From: Flavobacterium cyclinae
GTDB lineage: Bacteria > Bacteroidota > Bacteroidia > Flavobacteriales > Flavobacteriaceae
DNA: 64,000 bases
Assembly: GCF_021172145.1 (NCBI RefSeq)
Contig: NZ_CP089095.1
Span: 2,294,001 to 2,358,000 of the forward strand
Reading direction: 5' to 3'
This document shows positions 9,584 through 19,036 of the stretch, one piece after another; the stretch's first letter is position 1, and each line of letters starts with the position of its first letter. The translations under genes and the position numbers were made by a program. The notes below the pieces were generated by a model, which had not been told where the DNA came from, ran no database searches, and was given only the letters and a program-made list of their open reading frames with translations.

Positions 9584-10939
9584 TTATTTTTTTAACCAAT
9601 TGTTTACAAAATCACAATCTTTGTAATCATCCGAAATTTTAATATACGTTTCATTAATTTTTTCTTCAGTCCATTTTGCAATTTCTTTAACCTGTTTATC
9701 TCTTAATGCTAATTCTTTGATTTTAATATAATCTCTTGAAAAATCAGCTTGATGCTCTTCAATTCTATTGTTTACTGTAATAATTTTATAAAACTTACCC
9801 ACTCCTCTTTCTTCGTCTAAAATAGGTAATGAAATCTCGTTATCTTTCAAACTAGATACTTGAGCATATAATGTTGGGTCCATTTTTGTTAATTCAAATC
9901 TTGGTTCCATTGTTCTTGGATTCAAAAGAACACCACCATTATTTCTAGTTTCTTTTTGATCAGAAGAAGATTTAGCCGCATCAGCAAATGTAATTTCGTT
10001 ATTTACAATTTTACTTCTGATTTGCTCTATTTTTTCTTTTGCATCTTTCATTGCTTGTGGTGATACTTTAGGAGCAATTAAAATATGACGTAACTCAACT
10101 TCTTGACCTTTAATTTTTTCAATTTTGATAATATGATACCCAAATTCCGTTTCAAATGGATCAGAAATTTCACCTTCGGCTAAACTGAAGGCCACATCTT
10201 TAAATTCTTTAACAAAGGCTGTTTTACGATTCATTTTATAAAACCCTCCATTAGAACTTGACCCTGGATCTTCAGAAAACAAAACCGCTTTACTAAAAAA
10301 ACTTGAGCCGTTTAAAACATCTTGTTTGATTTCGTTCAATTTATCAATTACTCTTTTCTTTTCTTCTTCAGTAATCACTGGCTTTACAACAATTTGTGCT
10401 ACTTCCATTTCGGCACCAAATGTTGGAATCTCATCTTTAGGAATTGAGTTAAAAAAAGTTCTAACTTCTTCTGGAGTTATGGTAACTCCTTCAACAATCT
10501 TATTTCGCATTTGAGAAGTAAGTTTGTTCATTTTTACAGCATCAAAAAAGTGACTTCTTAATTCATCAACATTTTTTTTGTTATAATATTTTACTACTTT
10601 ATCAATTGAACCAATTTGTTCCACAGCAGCATCTAATTGCTCATTTAAAAACGAGTTTACTTCAGCATCTGTAACAACAATACTATCTTGAATGGCTTGG
10701 TGCGCATATAATTTATCCTCTAATTGCTTACCAAATAATTCGCAACGTGTAATTTGACTTACATCAACTCCTTGAGCCTTTAATGTAATATAATCTAAAT
10801 CGATATCCGAATCTAAAACTACATAATCACCTACAACAGCAACCACACCATCAACTTTTACTTTTTTAGGCTGAGCAATCATCAAACTTGATGTTAAAAA
10901 AAGCAGGGTTATAAATATTCTATTCTTAATAAATTTCAT
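9584..10939 (-). CDS. surA: SurA-like periplasmic peptidyl-prolyl isomerase
   Basis: Read from ATG 10939, the protein has 451 residues, starting MKFIKNRIFITLLFL with a clear signal peptide cut after MIAQ. A start eight codons upstream is possible but would put charged residues before the signal peptide. A SurA N-terminal domain is followed by two parvulin domains (about 165-275, with EFGYHIIKI, and about 280-385). It should chaperone outer-membrane proteins through the periplasm. It overlaps the end of the preceding gene by 14 nt, so translation is probably coupled. It is the last gene of a three-gene operon. Confidence 0.9.
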   Translation of the reverse strand: MKFIKNRIFITLLFLTSSLMIAQPKKVKVDGVVAVVGDYVVLDSDIDLDYITLKAQGVDVSQITRCELFGKQLEDKLYAHQAIQDSIVVTDAEVNSFLNEQLDAAVEQIGSIDKVVKYYNKKNVDELRSHFFDAVKMNKLTSQMRNKIVEGVTITPEEVRTFFNSIPKDEIPTFGAEMEVAQIVVKPVITEEEKKRVIDKLNEIKQDVLNGSSFFSKAVLFSEDPGSSSNGGFYKMNRKTAFVKEFKDVAFSLAEGEISDPFETEFGYHIIKIEKIKGQEVELRHILIAPKVSPQAMKDAKEKIEQIRSKIVNNEITFADAAKSSSDQKETRNNGGVLLNPRTMEPRFELTKMDPTLYAQVSSLKDNEISLPILDEERGVGKFYKIITVNNRIEEHQADFSRDYIKIKELALRDKQVKEIAKWTEEKINETYIKISDDYKDCDFVNNWLKK

Positions 10940-11774
10940 AATAATTATCTTTGATTGCATCATTAGTAATCTCTTTTTCTAATTTGTTAATTAATATTAG
11001 TTTTCTATTGTTTATAATAATTTGTTTGATAGTTGGTTTCAAAAATTCTAAAGGTGTAGCACTGTCTTTTGGCAACACTTTATTAACTTTTACCAACCAA
11101 ATTGTTGTTGAATCTGGGTATTGAAAATTCATACCACTAGCAATATATTTATGTTTATTTTCTAAATTAATAAACGGAACTTTTTCAAAAACTTGATTAA
11201 TATCTACCCAAATGGAATCATTAAACGCATAGCTTTTAAACTTTACAGCCATTTGTTCAAGCTCTTTTTTATCTTTCGCAGTAAAGGAACTAAACTTTGA
11301 TTTAATTTTTGCAAATTTTGGATTTTCTTTAACTAAATTAATATATCTAAGCTTAACTAACTCATTAGAATTTTTAAAATATTGCTTGTTGTTATTGTAA
11401 TATTCTTCAATTTCTTTTTCAGTAACTACTGTATCAATTTGTCTAATTACTAAATTTTCTAAGTAGGCTTTTGTATATAAATCAACTTTGTATTGCTGTA
11501 TTAAAACATTGTATTCGTCAATTTTATCTTTTCCAATATTTTTTTCTGCCGCTTCAAAAAGTATTTTTTGGGTAGCCCATCTTTCAATAAATGACTTTAC
11601 AATAGCTATACTATCTTGTTTAGAAGTTCCTTTTGGCACTAAACTTAGAATATCAGACTCAAAAAGAAAGCTTTCACCAACTCGCGCAATAGCTTTAGGC
11701 TTTCTTGGTGCTTTAAAATAATCACACGAAGTAAGCATAAGTGAAAGAAAAACAATTTGAATCCAATATCGCAT
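10926..11774 (-). CDS. SurA-N-like lipoprotein of the parvulin operon
   Basis: The 282-residue protein has a lipoprotein signal with lipobox LTSC (Cys near 17). Its N-terminal half (ARVGESFLFESDI, repeated charged helices) resembles the chaperone domain of SurA/PrsA. I see no convincing parvulin catalytic block; the region 130-240 looks degenerate. It lies 1 nt after the upstream parvulin gene and overlaps surA, so it is part of the same operon. A role as membrane-anchored folding factor is inferred from context only. Confidence 0.75.
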   Translation of the reverse strand: MRYWIQIVFLSLMLTSCDYFKAPRKPKAIARVGESFLFESDILSLVPKGTSKQDSIAIVKSFIERWATQKILFEAAEKNIGKDKIDEYNVLIQQYKVDLYTKAYLENLVIRQIDTVVTEKEIEEYYNNNKQYFKNSNELVKLRYINLVKENPKFAKIKSKFSSFTAKDKKELEQMAVKFKSYAFNDSIWVDINQVFEKVPFINLENKHKYIASGMNFQYPDSTTIWLVKVNKVLPKDSATPLEFLKPTIKQIIINNRKLILINKLEKEITNDAIKDNYYEIY

Positions 11775-11775
11775 T

Positions 11776-13737
11776 TTAGTTCTTTAATTGATTTTTAACT
11801 TTAGAAAACACTTCTTGATTGATATGTATTGAAAATTCTTTTTTCAATTCATCAACCCAATGATTTTCTAGATATTGCTGATAATCACTAATAACTTTAC
11901 CTCTACATTCTGAAAGCTCTTTAGCTCCAGCTGGTTTTTCATCAATAATGTTTAGTACAAAATAATATTTGTCTTTAGAAACAATTGAGGTAACTCCTTT
12001 TGATACATTTTGATATTGAGTCAACACATCATAATCTTCCTCATACAAACCTGATTTAGACATAATATTAACTTTTCCGTCTTTATTTAATTGCTCTTTG
12101 ATGTAATCTAACGATTTTCCTTTTTTCAAATATTTTTGAGCTTTTTCAATAATTTTCGCATCAGTTGAAGATAAAATATCCACATTGTATCGTTTTTTCC
12201 ACTGATAGTTACTGATGTTGTTTTTGAAAAATTCATTTAAGCCAATGGTATCATTTTTAGCACGATTCCAAATTTCTTTTTCCATTAAATCAAACAACAA
12301 TAATCCATCTCGATATTCCTCCATAATGTTTTTAAAATCTGGAAATTCGTTTTCTAAATTTTCATTGTAGTAAGCAATCAATTGTTCGTCAATAAACTTT
12401 TCAAAAAGCTCATCAACCAATCTAGAAATTGGTTTTGTTTTTATATTTGATTTTTGCTTACCAATAATAAAATCTATGAATTGATTTGCATTTAATTTTT
12501 TATCTTTATTAATGGTTAAAACAACTCCTTTTATGGCTTTTGTTTTTTCATTTACATCCCAAGTTTGAGCATAAAACTCATCGGTAACAACTGCTTTTAT
12601 TTTAACCAAAATCTTTACATCTTTCAATATAGAATATTTACTTCTTAATTTTTTCGCTAGTGAATTTGTTATCAATAAAGAACGCTCATCTTTTCTGATT
12701 TTTTCCTCCAATTCTGTCTTCATCTCATCATATGTACGAACAGGATGTTTATCAATCAATTTTACGATGTGCCATCCAAATTGAGTCTCAAAAGGTTTCG
12801 AAATTTGTTTTTTATCTTTCAATTCGAATGCAACATTTTCAAATTCTTCAGAACTTAATTGCCCCGAACCAAAACGCTGTAAAACGCCACCTTTTGGAGC
12901 TGATGATTTGTCTTCAGAAAACTGTTGTGCAAGAGTTTCAAAAGACTCTCCTTGTTGAATTTTTTGATAAATATCTTCTATAGTTGATTTTGCTTTTGCA
13001 TTTTGTGCTTCATCCGTATTTTTAAGAATCATTATATGAGCAACTGTTACTTCTCCTCTATTAATTCTTTTATCAACCACTTTTACGATATGATATCCAA
13101 AACGAGTACGAAATGGTTTTGACACTTGACCAACATTCGTTTTATAAGCTGCATTTTCAAACGGATATACCATTCTAAATGCCGAAAAATAACCTAAATC
13201 GCCATTGTTATCTTTTACAGATGGATCTTCAGAAGTTTGTTTTGCAACGGTAACAAAATCTTCTCCAGCATCTAATCTTCGTTTTATATCTACTATTTTA
13301 TTATACGCTTTTAAAGTATCTTCTGGAGTTGCTCCTTCATCTAATAAAACTAAAATGTGCGATGCTCTTATTTCTTGTTGTAATCTATCATAAGCTTCTT
13401 TTACTAATTCATTAGTAACTTTTGAATCGTTTACATAATTCTTAGAAAGCTGATTTCTATATGATTTTAATTCGTTTTGATAATTGGTACCATATTGTAA
13501 CCCAACTTTATTAGCTTTTTGAACTTTTAATTTATATCCCAAAAACAATTCTAAATACTTGTCTAAATCTTTTTGAGAATCATCTTTTACTAGATCTAAA
13601 TTCTTGTTGTAAACTCTAATAAATTCATCTGTATAATAAGGATTATCATCAATTGTAAATAAAACATCCTTAGTTTGAGCTATTAAAAAATACGGTGCTA
13701 TTAAGAAAACAAAAATAAGTATTCGACTAATTTTCAT
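11776..13737 (-). CDS. Periplasmic peptidyl-prolyl isomerase with two parvulin domains
   Basis: The 653-residue protein has a signal peptide ending at FLIAQ, then an N-terminal helical region and two PpiC-type parvulin domains. The first covers about 118-220 (ASHILVLL, RFGYHIVKV) and the second about 228-326 (VAHIMIL, QFGWHIVKL). A long C-terminal region of about 320 residues is of unknown fold. It opens the operon; a perfect -7 element lies about 30 nt upstream (13768-13775). It likely assists outer-membrane or secreted proteins with SurA. Confidence 0.9.
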   Translation of the reverse strand: MKISRILIFVFLIAPYFLIAQTKDVLFTIDDNPYYTDEFIRVYNKNLDLVKDDSQKDLDKYLELFLGYKLKVQKANKVGLQYGTNYQNELKSYRNQLSKNYVNDSKVTNELVKEAYDRLQQEIRASHILVLLDEGATPEDTLKAYNKIVDIKRRLDAGEDFVTVAKQTSEDPSVKDNNGDLGYFSAFRMVYPFENAAYKTNVGQVSKPFRTRFGYHIVKVVDKRINRGEVTVAHIMILKNTDEAQNAKAKSTIEDIYQKIQQGESFETLAQQFSEDKSSAPKGGVLQRFGSGQLSSEEFENVAFELKDKKQISKPFETQFGWHIVKLIDKHPVRTYDEMKTELEEKIRKDERSLLITNSLAKKLRSKYSILKDVKILVKIKAVVTDEFYAQTWDVNEKTKAIKGVVLTINKDKKLNANQFIDFIIGKQKSNIKTKPISRLVDELFEKFIDEQLIAYYNENLENEFPDFKNIMEEYRDGLLLFDLMEKEIWNRAKNDTIGLNEFFKNNISNYQWKKRYNVDILSSTDAKIIEKAQKYLKKGKSLDYIKEQLNKDGKVNIMSKSGLYEEDYDVLTQYQNVSKGVTSIVSKDKYYFVLNIIDEKPAGAKELSECRGKVISDYQQYLENHWVDELKKEFSIHINQEVFSKVKNQLKN

Positions 13738-13767
13738 AATTATTTATACATTTTAGATTGTAATCGA

Positions 13768-13775
13768 CAAAAATA
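13768..13775 (-). promoter_or_regulatory. -7 element of the parvulin operon
   Basis: The minus strand reads TATTTTTG, a perfect TAnnTTTG, 30 nt upstream of ATG 13737. Confidence 0.55.
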
Positions 13776-13839
13776 ACAATTCGCCACTATTTCACAACAT
13801 TTATAACCTACTATTAACAGAAAATTCTGCAAAAAAAGT

Positions 13840-13847
13840 TACTTTTG
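13840..13847 (+). promoter_or_regulatory. -7 element of prfC
   Basis: TACTTTTG, a perfect TAnnTTTG, lies 16 nt before the prfC ATG, implying a very short leader. Confidence 0.55.
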
Positions 13848-13863
13848 CACAAAATTTTGAATA

Positions 13864-15459
13864 ATGAGTTTTAAAGAAGAAATAGCAAGAAGACGAACTT
13901 TTGGAATTATCTCCCATCCTGATGCCGGAAAAACCACTTTAACTGAAAAATTATTGTTGTTTGGAGGTGCTATTCAAGAAGCTGGAGCGGTAAAAAGTAA
14001 CAAAATTAAAAAAGGGGCTACTTCCGATTTCATGGAAATTGAAAGACAAAGAGGGATCTCGGTAGCAACTTCTGTCTTAGCTTTTAATTATAAAAACAAA
14101 AAAATCAACATCTTAGATACGCCAGGTCACAAAGACTTTGCAGAAGATACGTTTAGAACTTTAACAGCTGTTGATAGTGTAATCGTAGTTATCGATGTTG
14201 CAAAAGGGGTTGAGGAACAAACCGAAAAATTAGTGGAAGTTTGTAGAATGCGAAACATTCCAATGATTGTTTTCATTAACAAATTAGACCGTGAAGGTAA
14301 AGATGCTTTCGATTTGATGGATGAAGTAGAGAAAAAACTAAAACTTCGTGTAACACCATTAAGTTTTCCTATTGGAATGGGATACGATTTTCAAGGAATT
14401 TATAACATTTGGGAAAAGAACATCAATCTTTTTGAAGGTGATAGTCGAAAAAACATTGAAGAAACGATTGCTTTTAACGACATCAACAGCCCGGAACTAG
14501 AAGGAATTATTGGAGAAAAACCAGCAACTCGATTAAGAGAAGAATTAGAATTAATAGACGAAGTATATCCGCCTTTTGATAGAGAGGAATATTTAGCTGG
14601 AGATTTACAACCGGTTTTCTTTGGTTCAGCTTTGAATAATTTTGGAGTTCGTGAATTATTAGATTGTTTTATAGAAATTGCGCCAACACCAAGAGCAAAA
14701 GAATCTGACACTAGATTGGTACAACCTGATGAAACTAAATTCAGTGGATTTGTATTTAAAATTCACGCCAACATGGATCCAAAACACCGTGATCGTTTGG
14801 CTTTCGTTAAAATTGTTTCGGGAACATTTGAAAAAAACAAACCGTATTTACATGTAAGACACGGAAAAAACATGAAATTCTCGAGTCCGAATGCATTTTT
14901 TGCTGAGAAAAAAGAGATTGTTGATATTTCTTATCCAGGGGACATTGTAGGATTACATGATACTGGGAATTTTAAAATTGGTGACACATTAACCGAAGGA
15001 GAACAAATGAACTTCCAAGGAATCCCAAGTTTCTCACCAGAACATTTTAGATACATCAACAACGCTGATCCTTTAAAATCAAAACAGTTAGAAAAAGGAA
15101 TTGACCAATTAATGGACGAAGGGGTTGCCCAATTATTTACTTTAGAAATGAACGGAAGAAAAGTAATTGGAACGGTGGGAGCGCTTCAATACGAAGTTAT
15201 CCAATACCGTTTAGAGCATGAATATGGTGCAAAATGTACGTATGAAAACTTCCCTGCTTTTAAAGCGTGTTGGGTAAAACCACAAGATGCTAAAAACGAA
15301 GAATTTGCAGAATTCAAACGTGTAAAGCAAAAATTCTTAGGGCATGACAAATACGGGCAATTAGTATTTTTAGCGGATAGTGATTTCTCTATCCAAATGA
15401 CCCAACAAAAATATCCAACAGTAGAATTATTCTTTACTTCGGATTATCAGAAGAGATAA
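13864..15459 (+). CDS. prfC: Peptide chain release factor 3
   Basis: The 531-residue GTPase recycles RF1/RF2 from the ribosome after peptide release. The G domain is clear: G1 HPDAGKTT (about 18-25), G3 DTPGHKDF (about 84-91), G4 NKLD (about 139-142). Domain II and the RF3 C-terminal domain (MNGRKVIGTVGALQYEV) follow. Length matches RF3 and not EF-G. It stands alone, divergent from the parvulin operon, and ends at a strong terminator. Confidence 0.95.
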   Translation: MSFKEEIARRRTFGIISHPDAGKTTLTEKLLLFGGAIQEAGAVKSNKIKKGATSDFMEIERQRGISVATSVLAFNYKNKKINILDTPGHKDFAEDTFRTLTAVDSVIVVIDVAKGVEEQTEKLVEVCRMRNIPMIVFINKLDREGKDAFDLMDEVEKKLKLRVTPLSFPIGMGYDFQGIYNIWEKNINLFEGDSRKNIEETIAFNDINSPELEGIIGEKPATRLREELELIDEVYPPFDREEYLAGDLQPVFFGSALNNFGVRELLDCFIEIAPTPRAKESDTRLVQPDETKFSGFVFKIHANMDPKHRDRLAFVKIVSGTFEKNKPYLHVRHGKNMKFSSPNAFFAEKKEIVDISYPGDIVGLHDTGNFKIGDTLTEGEQMNFQGIPSFSPEHFRYINNADPLKSKQLEKGIDQLMDEGVAQLFTLEMNGRKVIGTVGALQYEVIQYRLEHEYGAKCTYENFPAFKACWVKPQDAKNEEFAEFKRVKQKFLGHDKYGQLVFLADSDFSIQMTQQKYPTVELFFTSDYQKR

Positions 15460-15464
15460 ATACA

Positions 15465-15498
15465 AAGCCATTTCGTTTGAAATGGCTTGTTTTTTTTT
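15465..15498 (+). terminator. Terminator of prfC
   Basis: A 10-bp perfect stem AAGCCATTTC / GAAATGGCTT with a GTTT loop is followed by a run of nine T. It lies 5 nt past the stop and its T-tract reaches the folD stop. Confidence 0.85.
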
Positions 15499-16378
15499 AT
15501 TTATGTCTTCTTTGCTCTCTTGCTAACAATGTGTTTTTCAACAACATTGCAATGGTCATAGGTCCTACTCCACCAGGTACAGGCGTGATGAATGAAGCTT
15601 TTTTAGATACATTTTCGTAATCTACGTCACCTACAATTCTATATCCTTTTTCAGTAGTTTCGTCTTCTACTCTTGTAATTCCTACGTCGATTACTACTAC
15701 ATCGTCTTTTACCATTTCTGCTTTTAAGAAATTAGGAACTCCTAATGCTGATATAATGATATCGGCTTGTGACGTTATTTGGTTAATGTTTTTTGAATGA
15801 CTGTGCGTAACAGTTACGGTTGAATTTCCTGGAAATCCTTTTCTTCCCATTAAAATTCCCATAGGTCTACCTACGATATGACTTCTTCCGATAACTACAG
15901 TGTGTTTACCATCAGTTGGTACATTATATCGCTCTAATAATTCTAAAATTCCGAATGGTGTTGCCGGAATAAAAGTAGACATATCTAAAGCCATTTTTCC
16001 AAAATTTTCAGGATGAAAACCATCTACATCTTTACTTGGATCAATAGCTTCAATGATTTTTTGAGTATCGATTTGTTTTGGTAACGGCAACTGAACAATG
16101 AATCCATCAATATCGTCATTCTCATTCAATTCTTTGATTTTTTTCAACAATTCTGTTTCCGAAGTTGTGCTAGGCATTTTAATCAAAGTCGATTCAAAAC
16201 CTACACGCTCGCAAGATTTTACTTTGCTTCCTACATATGTTAAACTTGCTCCATCGTTACCTACAATGATAGCTGCTAAATGAGGTACTTTCTCACCTTT
16301 GGCTTTCATTTGAGCTACTTCAGCAGCGATCTCATTTTTAATATCTTCCGATACTTTTTTTCCGTCTAATAATTGCAT
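15497..16378 (-). CDS. folD: Methylenetetrahydrofolate dehydrogenase / cyclohydrolase
   Basis: The 293-residue enzyme oxidises 5,10-methylene-THF with NADP and then hydrolyses methenyl-THF to 10-formyl-THF. Seen motifs are [10 protein letters not shown] with the catalytic Lys near 56, VQLPLPKQI, the Rossmann [10 protein letters not shown] and [14 protein letters not shown]. It lies downstream of ffh on the same strand, but a terminator at 16418-16440 separates them. Confidence 0.96.
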   Translation of the reverse strand: MQLLDGKKVSEDIKNEIAAEVAQMKAKGEKVPHLAAIIVGNDGASLTYVGSKVKSCERVGFESTLIKMPSTTSETELLKKIKELNENDDIDGFIVQLPLPKQIDTQKIIEAIDPSKDVDGFHPENFGKMALDMSTFIPATPFGILELLERYNVPTDGKHTVVIGRSHIVGRPMGILMGRKGFPGNSTVTVTHSHSKNINQITSQADIIISALGVPNFLKAEMVKDDVVVIDVGITRVEDETTEKGYRIVGDVDYENVSKKASFITPVPGGVGPMTIAMLLKNTLLAREQRRHK

Positions 16379-16417
16379 TTGTTTTTTGTTTGTTGTGTTG
16401 TTTTATATGTTATAAAA

Positions 16418-16440
16418 AAGACGCGATGAATCGCGTCTTT
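16418..16440 (-). terminator. Terminator of ffh
   Basis: A perfect stem AAAGACGCGAT / ATCGCGTCTTT with a 1-2 nt gap is followed on the minus strand by TTTTTT. It lies 5 nt past the ffh stop. Confidence 0.85.
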
Positions 16441-16445
16441 ACAGA

Positions 16446-17783
16446 TTATCTCATGCCTTTCATTCCGCCCATGGCTTTCATCAGGTTTTTACCTGCACCA
16501 CCTTGCATCATTTTCATCATTTTGCTCATTTGGTCGAATTGTTTCATCAATTGGTTCACTTCCTCAATTTTTCTACCAGAACCTTTTGCAATTCTATTTT
16601 TACGTTTTACATCAATGATTGAAGGCTTGCTTCTTTCTGCTGGCGTCATTGAGTGAATAATGGCTTCAATATGTTTGAAAGCATCATCTTGAATTTCAAC
16701 ATCTTTTAATGCTTTTCCAGCACCTGGAATCATTCCAACAAGGTCTTTCATGTTCCCCATTTTCTTGATTTGTTGAATTTGCACTAAGAAATCGTCAAAA
16801 CCAAATTCGTTTTTAGCAATTTTCTTTTGTAATTTTCTTGCTTCCTCTTCGTCGTATTGCTCTTGTGCTCTTTCTACTAAGGAAACCACGTCTCCCATTC
16901 CCAAGATACGATCTGCCATACGAGAAGGATAAAACACATCGATAGCTTCCATTTTTTCACCAGTACCGATGAATTTAATTGGTTTATCTACTACCGATTT
17001 AATTGAAATTGCCGCTCCACCACGCGTATCACCATCTAACTTTGTTAAGATAACTCCGTCAAAATTCAATCTATCGTTGAACGCTTTTGCAGTGTTTACC
17101 GCATCTTGTCCGGTCATTGCATCCACCACAAATAAGGTTTCTTGTGGTTGAATTGCTTTGTGAACATTAGCGATTTCGTTCATCATTTCTTCATCCACAG
17201 CCAAACGACCAGCGGTATCGATGATGACAACGTTGAAACCATTTGCTTTTGCATGTTTGATGGCGTTTTGAGCAATTTCAACAGGATTTTTATTTTCTGG
17301 TTCTGAATAAACTTCAACCCCAATTTGTCCACCCACTACATGCAACTGATTAATTGCTGCAGGACGATAGATATCACAAGCCACCAATAAAGGTTTTTTG
17401 CTTTTTTTAGTTTTTAAAAAGTTAGCTAATTTTCCAGAAAAAGTAGTTTTACCAGAACCTTGTAAACCCGACATTAAAATCACAGAAGGATTTCCAGAAA
17501 GATTAATTCCTGCAGCATCACCACCCATTAATTCGGTTAACTCGTCTTTAACGATTTTAACCATTAATTGTCCTGGTTGTAATGTAGTTAATACGTTTTC
17601 ACCAATAGCTTTTTCTTTTACTCTTGTGGTAAAATCTTTAGCAATTTTAAAATTTACGTCGGCATCTAATAAAGCTCTACGAACTTCTTTAAGAGTATCA
17701 GCAACGTTAACATCGGTGATTTTACCGTGTCCTTTTAATATATGAAACGCTTTATCTAACTTATCGCTTAAATTATCAAACAT
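16446..17783 (-). CDS. ffh: Signal recognition particle GTPase Ffh
   Basis: The 445-residue protein targets nascent membrane and secreted proteins to the translocon. The N domain is followed by the G domain with GLQGSGKTTFSGK (about 106-118), DTAGR and TKLDGDTRGG, and a methionine-rich M domain (about 300-445) that binds 4.5S RNA and ends in a Met/Gly-rich tail. A perfect -7 element (17809-17816) lies 26 nt upstream. Confidence 0.96.
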   Translation of the reverse strand: MFDNLSDKLDKAFHILKGHGKITDVNVADTLKEVRRALLDADVNFKIAKDFTTRVKEKAIGENVLTTLQPGQLMVKIVKDELTELMGGDAAGINLSGNPSVILMSGLQGSGKTTFSGKLANFLKTKKSKKPLLVACDIYRPAAINQLHVVGGQIGVEVYSEPENKNPVEIAQNAIKHAKANGFNVVIIDTAGRLAVDEEMMNEIANVHKAIQPQETLFVVDAMTGQDAVNTAKAFNDRLNFDGVILTKLDGDTRGGAAISIKSVVDKPIKFIGTGEKMEAIDVFYPSRMADRILGMGDVVSLVERAQEQYDEEEARKLQKKIAKNEFGFDDFLVQIQQIKKMGNMKDLVGMIPGAGKALKDVEIQDDAFKHIEAIIHSMTPAERSKPSIIDVKRKNRIAKGSGRKIEEVNQLMKQFDQMSKMMKMMQGGAGKNLMKAMGGMKGMR

Positions 17784-17808
17784 GATTCTGATTTTGTTTA
17801 ATGAAGTG

Positions 17809-17816
17809 CAAAGATA
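17809..17816 (-). promoter_or_regulatory. -7 element of ffh
   Basis: The minus strand reads TATCTTTG, a perfect TAnnTTTG, 26 nt before the ffh ATG. Confidence 0.6.
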
Positions 17817-17820
17817 AGAT

Positions 17821-17844
17821 AAAGTTATAAAGTCGCAAAGTAGT
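17821..17844. repeat. Short octamer array AAAGTNNN, 3 units
   Basis: Three consecutive 8-nt units read AAAGTTAT, AAAGTCGC, AAAGTAGT. They lie 5 nt upstream of the ffh -7 element. Three units alone are weak evidence, but the class resembles the other arrays here. Confidence 0.4.
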
Positions 17845-17952
17845 ATTTAGAGATTGTATAAAATAGTTTACTTGTTGAAATTGAATAAATGACAAGTTCA
17901 TAAATGTAACAAAAAAGCAACTGATTAGACTTATTAATTAAAAATTAATGCT

Positions 17953-18261
17953 ATGATTTTAACTACTACAAATTCTATAGATGGTTTTACAATTGCTGAG
18001 TACAGAGGAATTGTTTCGGGTACAGCTGTAAATGTTCAAAAAATGAAAATGACATTTAATATGCAAAAATATTATGCTGGAGTTAGCGAAAGTATTTCAG
18101 AAGTTAAAGAACAAGCTTTAGAACAACTTAAAGTAAATGCTGAAAAATTAAATGCAAATGCTGTTGTTGGAATTCAGGTTGATATTGAACTTACAGCTAC
18201 TAATTATGTAGCCATTTCAGTAACCGGAACCGCAGTAAGTATCATCAAAAAAATGAATTAA
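17953..18261 (+). CDS. YbjQ/DUF74-family protein
   Basis: The 102-residue protein has no signal peptide and matches the YbjQ-like family by its opening (ILTTTNSIDGF), the central YRGIVSG and the conserved NANAVVGIQVDIE. The family is pentameric in known structures and is labelled heavy-metal-binding in Pfam, but no function is established. It stands alone; the 169 bp before it hold only the ffh promoter, the short octamer array and AT-rich DNA. Confidence 0.8.
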   Translation: MILTTTNSIDGFTIAEYRGIVSGTAVNVQKMKMTFNMQKYYAGVSESISEVKEQALEQLKVNAEKLNANAVVGIQVDIELTATNYVAISVTGTAVSIIKKMN

Positions 18262-18280
18262 AATTGAAATAAAATTTAAA

Positions 18281-18302
18281 AAGCCAGCTAAAAAGCTGGC
18301 TT
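18281..18302 (-). terminator. Terminator for the lipoprotein gene 18322-18789
   Basis: A 9-bp perfect stem AAGCCAGCT / AGCTGGCTT with an AAAA loop has a T-run on the minus-strand side. It lies 19 nt past the stop and could also stop the facing YbjQ transcript. Confidence 0.75.
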
Positions 18303-18321
18303 ACTTATAATTTAAAAATTG

Positions 18322-18789
18322 TTAAATTTTTTCAAAGGTTAGGTAATCTGTTCCTCCGTTACCGCCGCTAACATCAACTAATTCAATTTTAGTTGGGGTG
18401 TAACTAATAATATCCCAATCATCTGACAAATCATCTACAAAAGTAGCTGGTGCAGGTGTTGTAAATAAAATATTAAAATCTAAATCATTACTTGGACTAT
18501 CATCGGTACTATTATCTGTTGTAACTGACCAAGATCCTGTGTATGTATTTGTATTTGCAGCTGTTAAAACTCCATTGGGTCCAAATGTAAAAATGTAATT
18601 GGAATAATTAGTAGTTTCATTAACACCTGAATCTTCATAAAATGTAATTCTCCAAGTACCTGAAGTTACCGCATTAATAACAGGTGTTGGGTTTGCTGAA
18701 TTGTTAGTATCGTCATCGTCACTACACATTGAAGCAACGTTTAATACAAACAACAACGATAGAACTGAGATTAGTTTAAACTTTTTCAT
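18322..18789 (-). CDS. Small lipocalin-like lipoprotein
   Basis: The 155-residue protein has a lipoprotein signal with Cys at about 22 (ASMCSDDDD), an acidic Ser/Asn linker, then a beta-rich domain (SGTWRITFYEDSG ... YTGSWSV) typical of lipocalin-like proteins of Flavobacteria. The lipobox is followed by several Asp residues, which favours surface or outer-membrane sorting. Function is unknown. It lies downstream of the efflux operon but after a 48-nt gap, so co-transcription is uncertain. Confidence 0.65.
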   Translation of the reverse strand: MKKFKLISVLSLLFVLNVASMCSDDDDTNNSANPTPVINAVTSGTWRITFYEDSGVNETTNYSNYIFTFGPNGVLTAANTNTYTGSWSVTTDNSTDDSPSNDLDFNILFTTPAPATFVDDLSDDWDIISYTPTKIELVDVSGGNGGTDYLTFEKI

Positions 18790-18837
18790 GGTTTTAATTT
18801 TTTTATAATTAACGCTAAATTATAAAAAAAAGTATAA

Positions 18838-19026
18838 CTAATCTTGAATCTTAAAAACTTTTCTTAAAATATCTTCCATTAAACACCATTTGGTAATAGA
18901 TGATTGAAGCAAATTAGCTCCAACAAAAATGGTAAACCAATACCAATTTTCATTTACATACATACCTAATAATACACTTAAAATTATAAATGTTCCTGCA
19001 ATTGCTCTAATTAATCTGTTTATCAT
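18838..19026 (-). CDS. DUF2892 (YgaP-type) inner-membrane protein
   Basis: The 62-residue protein has two transmembrane segments (about 8-25 and 29-45). ANLLQSSITKWCLMEDIL matches the DUF2892 signature, including the conserved Cys near 49. The same domain anchors the rhodanese YgaP and often sits beside sulfur or metal genes. It starts 10 nt after the P-II-like gene and is the last clear gene of the efflux operon. The precise role is unknown. Confidence 0.8.
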   Translation of the reverse strand: MINRLIRAIAGTFIILSVLLGMYVNENWYWFTIFVGANLLQSSITKWCLMEDILRKVFKIQD

Positions 19027-19036
19027 AATTTTTTTT

